Position numbers and translations under genes: made by a program
NCBI GenBank assembly: GCA_964634645.1
Contig: CAZWKI010000021.1
Span: forward strand, 1 to 17,882
Origin: CAZWKI01 sp964634645
GTDB lineage: Bacteria; Patescibacteriota; Patescibacteriia; UBA1558; S5-K13
Reading direction: 5' to 3'
Length of the DNA stretch: 17,882 nt
The notes under the pieces: generated by a model
Databases searched by the model: none
What the model saw: only the letters and a program-made list of their open reading frames with translations
Told to the model about the DNA's origin: nothing
Shown: positions 1 to 6,008 of the stretch, in pieces
Numbering within the stretch: position 1 is the stretch's first letter
Layout of the letters: the number at the start of each line of letters is the position of its first letter

Positions 1-1136
1 TTTCTTCCTCTATTTGCAAATCTATGCGCTTCTTCTCGAGCTTTTAATAATGTTAATTTTATATTTTCACATAATTCTTTTATATTTTTACTCATTCCCA
101 TACCATAGACCAATCTATCATTATCATATTTAGAAATTCCAACAATAGGAATATTTATATTTATTTTCATAAACAATTTAGTAATATAATCAACTTGTGG
201 TTTGCCACCGTCTATCATTATTAAATCAGGGCGCTGCCANNNNNNNNNNTTATGATTTAATCGTCTTGTGAGTACTTCTTCAAGTGCTCTTTCATCATCA
301 CTGGCTGGTGCAGTTTTTATCCTAAACAATCTGTATTCGTTTTTGTTTGCCTGCCCATTTTCAAATACAACCATAGAGCCATATGATTCTTTACCTGCGA
401 AGTGAGATATATCATAACCTTCTATTCTATTAATTTTCAAATTCAAATCATTTTCATTGGTAAGAAGTGACACATCTTGAATATGTTTTAAAAATTTTGC
501 TTTTTCTGGGTCCTCTTTCATTAATTTTTTTAGAAGTCGTGTTTTTTCACCAGACAAAAACAAAATAATATTAGAAATATTTTTTCTATAATCAACTCGC
601 GTAATTTCACCAATACAAGTTCCTGGACATAATCCTATTTGATAATCAAAACAGGGTTTTCCATTGTTTGGTACGCAAGTGCTATATGGAAATATGCGCC
701 TAATAATTTTCAAAGCATTTTGAATTAGATAAAGTGACTGATAAGGACCAAACACAGCAAATTTATTAATTGGAAATTTATCTAATTCTCGCTCTCTTAT
801 TAATTTCACTTTTGGATAATCACTTCTCTTATCAATTGTAATATAAATAAAAGATCTATTGTCTTTGTCTTTTATATTATACTTTGGCCAATATTTTTTG
901 ATGTTTTTTGCTTCAAGAATTATTGCCTCTAATAAATTTTCTGTCTCTATAAATTTAATATCATGAGCTAGAGAAACCATTTCAGCAATTCTTATATCAA
1001 TGTTTTTTTGAAAATACTGAGAAACTCTGTTTTTTAAACTAGTTGCACGACCAACATAAAGAATCTTCTTGTTTTTGTCTAAGAAGAAATATATGCCTGA
1101 AGATTTTGGAATATTTTTTAATTTTGATTTGAGCAT
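1..1136 (-). CDS. uvrC: UvrABC system protein C (excinuclease subunit), 3' end missing
   Basis: UvrC makes both incisions around a lesion marked by UvrB during nucleotide excision repair. About 378 codons are visible; the C-terminus runs off the left edge. The N-terminal GIY-YIG nuclease is seen as SSGIYFF (12-18) and ILYVGRA (25-31). A C-x6-C-x7-C-x3-C cluster lies at 154-174. The second RNase H-like nuclease shows EGYDISH (239-245), APASDDERALEEVLTRR (276-292), MIDGGKPQ (307-314) and EEAHRF near the edge. An assembly gap falls at codons 296-299, and the frame is the same on both sides. The segment where UvrC normally has its UVR domain, between LLKKLMKE (201-208) and HIQDVSLL (218-225), holds only about nine residues, so that UvrB-binding domain is essentially absent. 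The start ATG at 1136 has no SD and abuts an inverted repeat. Identity is certain; the C-terminal extent is unknown. Confidence 0.96.
   Translation of the reverse strand, partial: MLKSKLKNIPKSSGIYFFLDKNKKILYVGRATSLKNRVSQYFQKNIDIRIAEMVSLAHDIKFIETENLLEAIILEAKNIKKYWPKYNIKDKDNRSFIYITIDKRSDYPKVKLIRERELDKFPINKFAVFGPYQSLYLIQNALKIIRRIFPYSTCVPNNGKPCFDYQIGLCPGTCIGEITRVDYRKNISNIILFLSGEKTRLLKKLMKEDPEKAKFLKHIQDVSLLTNENDLNLKINRIEGYDISHFAGKESYGSMVVFENGQANKNEYRLFRIKTAPASDDERALEEVLTRRLNHXXXXWQRPDLIMIDGGKPQVDYITKLFMKININIPIVGISKYDNDRLVYGMGMSKNIKELCENIKLTLLKAREEAHRFANRGR
240..249. other. Assembly gap (10 N) inside uvrC
   Basis: Ten N bases interrupt uvrC between RRLNH and WQRPDL. The frame is preserved if the true length is 10 plus or minus a multiple of 3. 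Typical UvrC spacing here would fit a shorter gap of about 4 bases, so the N count may be a placeholder. Confidence 0.99.
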
Positions 1137-1145
1137 TATTTTTAT

Positions 1146-1272
1146 AAAAATTCTAAATACGAAATTTGAAATCCTAAACAAATACTAATATTTAAATCTT
1201 AATGTTTCAAACTATTTGTATTTTGAATTTTGATATTTTTTAGAATTTAGATATTAGTATTTAGAGTTTTAA
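1146..1272. repeat. AT-rich imperfect inverted repeat upstream of uvrC (copy A)
   Basis: The left arm, about 1149-1198, contains TCTAAATACGAAATTTGAAA. It matches the reverse complement of the right arm, about 1215-1270, which contains TAGATATTAGTATTTAGAGT. Arms are about 50 bp with scattered mismatches. The repeat begins about 10 bases from the uvrC start codon. It is built of the same TCTAAA/TTTAGA words as the repeats at 7850, 13258 and 17472. Confidence 0.7.
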
Positions 1273-1327
1273 ATGTATTTATGGATTAATATTATAATAA
1301 ATACCCAATTTTGACTATATTGACTTT

Positions 1328-1333
1328 TATAAT
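1328..1333 (+). promoter_or_regulatory. Possible -10 box for the PemK-like gene
   Basis: TATAAT lies 44 bases before the ATG at 1378. No good -35 box sits at 16-18 bp. The nearest TTGACT (1311-1316) is only 11 bp away, so the assignment is tentative. Confidence 0.35.
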
Positions 1334-1377
1334 AGAAATATTAAGATGTTACTAGTAATAATCTAAGAAAAGCGATT

Positions 1378-1773
1378 ATGAAAAGCGAATATATCACAAA
1401 ATTTTTTAAATGGACTAAAGTTAAAATTATAATACATATTTCTGAGAAATTTTTGTTTTTCAGAGAAAGAGAAATATGGTGGGCTAGTTTAGGCATTAAT
1501 ATTGGTTATGAACAAGATGGTAAAAATGACAAATTTGAAAGACCAGTAATTGTTCTTAAAAAGTTTAATAAAGACGTGCTTTGGATTGTGCCGACAACCA
1601 CAAAAGAAAAAACAGGACAATATTATTATGAATTTACATTTAAAAACAGAAAAATGTGGGTTATTTTAACTCAACTTAGATTAATTAGCAGTAAAAGATT
1701 ACTCAGAAAAATAGGAATGTTTCCTGCTGATGATTTTCAAAATATAAAAGAAATTATAAAAAGCTTCTTATAA
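1378..1773 (+). CDS. PemK/MazF-like toxin family protein
   Basis: This 131-residue protein resembles the PemK/MazF family, whose members are usually sequence-specific mRNA endoribonucleases of type II toxin-antitoxin systems. The N-terminal stretch EREIWWASLGINIGYEQDG (30-48) followed by RPVIVLKKF and IVPTTTKEKTGQYYYEF fits the PemK SH3-like barrel, and TQLRLISSKRLLRKIG the distal strands. An N-terminal extension of about 29 residues precedes the usual family start; I believe this form is common in Patescibacteria. The ATG at 1378 is the only in-frame start after a TAA at 1342, and there is no SD. No antitoxin gene is recognisable on either side; upstream is the uvrC repeat. Downstream a probable small RNA gene converges on it, its U-tract meeting the stop codon. 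Family membership is likely; toxicity is inferred. Confidence 0.8.
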   Translation: MKSEYITKFFKWTKVKIIIHISEKFLFFREREIWWASLGINIGYEQDGKNDKFERPVIVLKKFNKDVLWIVPTTTKEKTGQYYYEFTFKNRKMWVILTQLRLISSKRLLRKIGMFPADDFQNIKEIIKSFL

Positions 1774-1838
1774 AAAAACGATCTCCATTCCTTTCGGAAC
1801 GGAGTCTCGGAGCATCCCTTAACAGGGATACCATTGAT
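1772..1838 (-). ncRNA. Candidate small structured RNA convergent with the PemK-like gene
   Basis: A complete small transcription unit of about 67 nt reads leftwards. Promoter TTGACT-16-TATAAT lies at 1872-1845, putting the start near 1838. The first hairpin is ATCCCT-GTTA-AGGGAT (1829-1814). After a short linker comes a 9-bp hairpin CTCCGTTCC-GAAA-GGAATGGAG (1804-1783) with a GNRA tetraloop. Four bases later comes a run of seven U (1778-1772), as in an intrinsic terminator. Direction is supported because the stem has a G-U wobble and GNRA loop only on this strand; the other strand gives an A-C mismatch and no U-run. It is clearly GC-richer than its surroundings. Its end overlaps the TAA of the PemK-like gene, so toxin read-through would be fully antisense to it. 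I do not recognise a named RNA family. Confidence 0.6.
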
Positions 1839-1844
1839 ACATTC

Positions 1845-1872
1845 ATTATAGAATACTCAATAAAAAAGTCAA
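1845..1872 (-). promoter_or_regulatory. Sigma70-type promoter for the small RNA
   Basis: On the minus strand TTGACT (1872-1867), a 16-bp spacer and TATAAT (1850-1845) form a near-consensus promoter. It begins two bases after the stop codon of the 47-residue ORF at 1875-2018. Confidence 0.65.
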
Positions 1873-1874
1873 TA

Positions 1875-2018
1875 TTACTTATTTTTCCTCTTTTTCACTA
1901 TCCCCACAACCCCAACCCTTGGCTTCGCCATAGCTTTAGCGAAGGCGAGGCCATAAAAAAATATAAAAATACCGAATAGTATTAATGGAATTAAATATAA
2001 TAGTTTTTTATTTTTCAT
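1875..2018 (-). CDS. Small single-pass membrane protein (47 aa), hypothetical
   Basis: An ORF of 47 codons starts MKNKKLLYLIPLILFG and ends KKRKNK, then TAA. Residues 6-27 form one hydrophobic helix flanked by lysines, so a single membrane span is expected. The C-terminal part (about residues 23-37, AFAKAMAKPR and neighbours) is encoded by a GC-rich hairpin repeat, CTTCGC/GCGAAG at 1923-1944, of a kind scattered through many genomes, suggesting the repeat inserted here and supplied the tail. It follows the restriction gene by 37 bases on the same strand. No family is recognised. It could be a chance ORF, although the lysine-helix-lysine layout argues for a real peptide. Confidence 0.45.
   Translation of the reverse strand: MKNKKLLYLIPLILFGIFIFFYGLAFAKAMAKPRVGVVGIVKKRKNK
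1918..1953. repeat. GC-rich dispersed hairpin repeat
   Basis: CTTCGC (1923-1928) and GCGAAG (1939-1944) flank a 10-base AT-rich loop with AGCT at its centre. The element is far GC-richer than its surroundings. From memory, very similar elements are scattered in many CPR and other genomes; no second copy is in this window. Confidence 0.5.
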
Positions 2019-2055
2019 GTTTTTATTTAAAATTTTTGATTTTAAATTTTAATAT

Positions 2056-2607
2056 TTACTTTTTCGGAACCGGCAACCCAAGCTTTTGCAATGGTAAAAA
2101 ATTAAAATAATACGAACATCCATTTATAGATATTATATAATCTAAAACATCTTTATATTCTGGCTTTTTAAACCAATCATTCAATATATAAATATATTGA
2201 ACCTCTACATTTAATTGTGATAATAATTTTTTATATTGTTTTATTTTAAAATCACATGTTTGTAATTTTTCATCAGTAGATCCTGCAACTTCTTGAAATT
2301 TTACTTCTAATATAAAAAGCGTATTATTTGCTATCACAAATATTGCATCATCTGGTAATATTTTTTTTGATATAAATTTTGTGTAATCTATACCCTTTTC
2401 AGTTAAATATTTATAAAGCCCATGTTTTTTGAATGTAATTCCTACTTGTTTATTATTATAAAAAATTTTATTAATAGGGCTTTCCTTATCTTGCGATATT
2501 TTAACAACATATCCCTTTTGTTTTTGAATTAAAGTTAAAAAATCTGTTCTTTCTTCAAAATGTAATCCTGTTTTTGTATTGGCTCCGCCAATTCCACCTT
2601 TTTTCAT
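2056..2607 (-). CDS. Probable type II restriction endonuclease, PD-(D/E)XK fold
   Basis: This 183-residue protein would cut DNA at the site protected by the adjacent methyltransferase. The catalytic signature is LPDDAIF (84-90) followed by LFILEVKFQE (97-106): an acidic PD, then E101-x-K103 on the next hydrophobic strand, as in PD-(D/E)XK nucleases. A conserved-looking N-terminal GGANTKTGLHFEERTDF (7-23) may supply the helix-1 glutamate. It starts 4 bases after the methyltransferase stop, so the two are one operon. Recognition sequence cannot be read from the protein; the methyltransferase resembles DpnA-type enzymes, but R.DpnII itself is longer and I see no similarity to it. It could be a related nuclease not used for restriction, though the pairing makes restriction the best call. 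Confidence 0.75.
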   Translation of the reverse strand: MKKGGIGGANTKTGLHFEERTDFLTLIQKQKGYVVKISQDKESPINKIFYNNKQVGITFKKHGLYKYLTEKGIDYTKFISKKILPDDAIFVIANNTLFILEVKFQEVAGSTDEKLQTCDFKIKQYKKLLSQLNVEVQYIYILNDWFKKPEYKDVLDYIISINGCSYYFNFLPLQKLGLPVPKK

Positions 2608-2611
2608 ATAA

Positions 2612-3417
2612 TTATATTAATTTATTTTTTATATTTTTATCTAACTCTTCTAATCTTTTTATTGAAACATCCAGATACTTTTTTTCTGTATCAATACCAA
2701 GAAATTGTCTACCCAAAGCATGTGCCACGATTCCAGTTGTTGAGCTTCCAGTAAACGGATCTAAGATAATATCATTTTTGTTTGTACTGGCTAAAATAAT
2801 TCTTCTCAATAATTCAACTGGTTTTTGTGTTGGATGTTTTCCGAAAACTTTTTCGTTAGGTTTTGGAGTGGTTATTGCCCAAACTGATCTCATCTGAGTA
2901 TTTGGTTTTTTTATAAAATCATTTGACCAATCACCATTTTTCATTAAACTATAATTAAAAGTATGTTTAGCTTTTTTATCTTTTCTTGCCCATATTAATG
3001 TTTCGTGACTTGCGGTAAAAAATCTACAACTTAAATTTGGAGAGGCATTTGGTTTTAACCACGCAACATCATTTAAAATATGATAACCAAGGGATTGTAG
3101 GGCGTGGCCACATTGATAAATTGAATGATATGTACCACTTACCCAAAGAGTTCCATTTGGTTTTAAAACTCTTTTGCATGCTTCAAGCCACTTATAATGG
3201 AAATCATAATCATCTTGAAACCCCTTGCTTTTGTCCCAATTTCCTTTATCAACACTTACTCTTTTACCAGCATGCAGACTAAAGCCACCATTTGATAAAT
3301 TATATGGCGGATCGGCAAATATCATATCAACCGAATTTTCTTTTGCCTTTTTAAAACTTCCAGGCAGTCAGCTTGGTGTAATATAAATTTAGGTTTTTTA
3401 TAATAAATAGTAGTCAT
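2612..3417 (-). CDS. Beta-class DNA adenine methyltransferase (DpnA-like), frameshifted near its 5' end
   Basis: It resembles DpnA/HinfI-type N6-adenine methyltransferases that protect host DNA from the paired nuclease. Motif IV, ADPPYN, comes near the N-terminus and the AdoMet motif DPFTGSSTTG near the C-terminus: the beta-class order. DpnA-like blocks include VSVDKGNWDKS, LKPNGTLWVSG, NLSCRFFT and GKHPTQKP. The uninterrupted ORF starts only at ATG 3325 (MIFADPPYN), lacking the family's usual leader. That leader is present in another frame from ATG 3417 (MTTIYYKKPKFILHQADCLE) and joins after codon 23 if one A is added to the five-A run at 3348-3352, or by a -1 ribosomal slip on TTTAAAA (3355-3349). 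The joined product would be 268 residues, a normal length. It may be a sequencing error, phase variation, decay or programmed frameshifting. Confidence 0.85.
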
Positions 3418-3478
3418 TTTTATTTTGGATTTGATATTTTATGTATTTATTCTCCCACATTTAAAGCTAAAAATCAAT

Positions 3479-6007
3479 TTACTTTTTCAAATATGGTTTC
3501 AAATAAATACCTGTAACGCTTTTCTCATTGCTGACAATCTGCTCGGGTGTTCCGTAAGCAATTACTCGACCGCCATTTTCTCCCCCATCAGGACCAAGAT
3601 CTATTATATAATCCATTGATTTTATAACATGCAAATTATGCTCAATAATCAGAATTGTGTTTCCGCGTTCTACAAGTTTGTTTAACACGTGGAGCAATAA
3701 TTCAATATCATGATAATGAAGTCCTGTTGTTGGCTCATCCAACAAGTATAATGTGCGTTTTCCAAGTGTGTTTGTAAGCTCTTTTGCGAGTTTTATGCGC
3801 TGAGCTTCTCCACCTGAAAGAGTTGTTGCGCTTTGACCTAATTTCAAATATCCAAGTCCAACGCTTTGTAAAACTTTTAATTTATCAGTTATATAGTAAT
3901 TTCCTTCAAACAAGTCTATTGCTTCATCAATTGTTAAGTCCAGCACTTGTGCAATGTTATGATTTTTGTATTTTACTTGTAATGTTTCTCTGTTAAATCT
4001 TTTGCCGTGACACACTTCACACTCTACGAGAACTGGTGGTAAAAAGTGCATTTCTATTAAATTACTTCCCGCACCTCCACATGCTTCGCATCTTCCACCT
4101 GCGCGATTAAATGAAAAACGTGAGAGTGTGTAGCCTCTTTCACGTGATTCAGGAAGCTCTGCAAAAAATTCTCTAATAGGTGAAAATATTCCAGTGTATG
4201 TTGCTGGATTTGATCTTGGAGTTCTGCCAATTGGTGATTGATTAACTTCTACAATTTTATCAATGTATTCAAGTCCTTTTATTTCTTTTACATTTACTAA
4301 ATTTGGTTTTGCAGGACGGTGCATAATTTTCTGAATATTTTTATAAAGCACATCATAAATAAGAGATGATTTACCACTTCCAGATACTCCTGTTATTCCA
4401 ATCATTCTTCCAAGAGGAATTTCTACATTTACTCCTTTTAAATTATTTGCTTTTGCTCCAACAATCTTTAATGAGCCTTTGTTTTTTTCTCTGCGATGAG
4501 CTGGAATTTCAATTTTTCTCTCACCCCTTAAATACTGAAGAGTTAATGATTTATCAAATTTTGGACCCGACGAAGCTTTATGCGAAGTTGGGTTACTTTT
4601 TGAATCAATTAGTTCTAAAGTATTCCCAATTGCAGTAATTTCTCCACCATGCACTCCAGCAAGTGGTCCGAGGTCAACTAAATAATCTGATTCAAGAATA
4701 GTTCTCTCATCGTGCTCAACAATTATTACAGTATTGTTTTTATCTCGCAAAGCATATAGCGTTTCGATTAATTTATCAGTATCTTTTTCATGAAGTCCAA
4801 TTGTGGGCTCATCAAGCACATAAAGAGTTCTAGACAAATGAGATCCAATTTGAGATGACAATCTAATTCGCTGAGCTTCTCCACCTGATAATGTTTCAGC
4901 TTCTCGCTCTAATGATAAATAATGAAGTCCTACTTTTAGTAAAAATTCATATCTCGCAATGATTTGGTTTATTACTGGATCTGCAATTTCATGTTGTCGA
5001 TGAGTCATTTTTTCTTTAAATACTCTAAAAAATTCTATTGCCTTATCAACAGTGAGCGATGAAACTTCTGCAATATTTTTTTTGTTAATTCTAACTGACA
5101 ATGCTTCGTCTCGAAGTCGAAGTCCATGACATTTATCACAAATTTTATCTGTAAATCCTTTTTTTCCTAGACCATAACAATCAGTACAAGCTCCATGAGG
5201 AGAATTAAATGAGAATAATCTTGGCTCTACTTCTGGAAAAGCAAAATTATCATTTGGGCAAGTCCAGTTTGCTGAAAGTAAAAATTCTTCTTTATTTATT
5301 TGAACTATTACAAGACCTTTGCTATATGATAGAGATGATTCAACTGCTTCAAATAAACGTGATTCATCAGTTAGCATTACTTTATCAATTACTAAATCAA
5401 TACTGTGCTTTTTCTTTGGGTCTAGTATTACTTTTTCACGAAGCGATTTCATTTGTCCATCAATTCTTGCCTCAGCGTATCCTAATTTCAAATAATCATA
5501 AAGCATTTGATAATATTCACCTTTTCTATCCATAACAATTGGAGAAAGTATTATGGCATATTCTTTTTCTTTAACTTTTTTTGAAATAATAATATCAATC
5601 ATTTCCTCAAGTGATAATTTTTCAATTTTAGTTCCACATAATGGACAAAACACTTCTCCAACTCTTGCATAAAGAACACGAAGATAATCATAAATATCAG
5701 TAAGAGTTCCTACTGTTGATCTTGGATTATGTGACAGAGCTTTTTGGTCAATAGAAATTGATGGAGCAAGTCCAATTATTTCATCAACATCAGCAGGTTT
5801 TTTCTGTCCCAAAAATTGTCTCATGTATGGTGAAAGTGATTCCACATATTGACGCTGTCCTTCAGCAAAAATTGTATCAAATGCAAGAGAAGATTTTCCG
5901 CTACCGGATAATCCTGTAATTACTGTTAATTTGTTGTGCGGAATCTCGAGATCAATATTCTTTAAATTATGCATTCTCGCACCTTTTATGATTATATTTT
6001 CATTCAT
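3479..6007 (-). CDS. uvrA: UvrABC system protein A (damage-recognition ATPase)
   Basis: UvrA is the dimeric ABC-type ATPase that finds DNA damage and loads UvrB. The start is taken as ATG 6007 (MNENIIIKGARMHNLKN), one base after the uvrB stop, giving 842 residues; a longer in-frame ORF from 6043 adds 12 residues that overlap uvrB. Seen: Walker A GLSGSGKS (32-39), signature LSGGEAQ (373-379), Walker B with DEPTIGLH (399), second Walker A GVSGSGKS (540-547), second signature (730-736) with DEPTTGLH, and the C-terminal zinc module C640/C643/C663/C666. It is about 100 residues shorter than E. coli UvrA, because the stretch between GLG (279-281) and CDKC (290-293) is nearly absent. In the first zinc site the second cysteine is Asp (CPND, 250-253). 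Tight spacing implies translational coupling to uvrB. Confidence 0.97.
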   Translation of the reverse strand: MNENIIIKGARMHNLKNIDLEIPHNKLTVITGLSGSGKSSLAFDTIFAEGQRQYVESLSPYMRQFLGQKKPADVDEIIGLAPSISIDQKALSHNPRSTVGTLTDIYDYLRVLYARVGEVFCPLCGTKIEKLSLEEMIDIIISKKVKEKEYAIILSPIVMDRKGEYYQMLYDYLKLGYAEARIDGQMKSLREKVILDPKKKHSIDLVIDKVMLTDESRLFEAVESSLSYSKGLVIVQINKEEFLLSANWTCPNDNFAFPEVEPRLFSFNSPHGACTDCYGLGKKGFTDKICDKCHGLRLRDEALSVRINKKNIAEVSSLTVDKAIEFFRVFKEKMTHRQHEIADPVINQIIARYEFLLKVGLHYLSLEREAETLSGGEAQRIRLSSQIGSHLSRTLYVLDEPTIGLHEKDTDKLIETLYALRDKNNTVIIVEHDERTILESDYLVDLGPLAGVHGGEITAIGNTLELIDSKSNPTSHKASSGPKFDKSLTLQYLRGERKIEIPAHRREKNKGSLKIVGAKANNLKGVNVEIPLGRMIGITGVSGSGKSSLIYDVLYKNIQKIMHRPAKPNLVNVKEIKGLEYIDKIVEVNQSPIGRTPRSNPATYTGIFSPIREFFAELPESRERGYTLSRFSFNRAGGRCEACGGAGSNLIEMHFLPPVLVECEVCHGKRFNRETLQVKYKNHNIAQVLDLTIDEAIDLFEGNYYITDKLKVLQSVGLGYLKLGQSATTLSGGEAQRIKLAKELTNTLGKRTLYLLDEPTTGLHYHDIELLLHVLNKLVERGNTILIIEHNLHVIKSMDYIIDLGPDGGENGGRVIAYGTPEQIVSNEKSVTGIYLKPYLKK

Positions 6008-6008
6008 A

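Noticed and set aside
1754..1834. A 26-codon ORF within the small RNA, starting ATG at 1834 on the minus strand
   Set aside because: It runs through both hairpins and past the U-tract into the toxin gene, has no ribosome site, and gives an arginine-rich sequence dictated by the stems.
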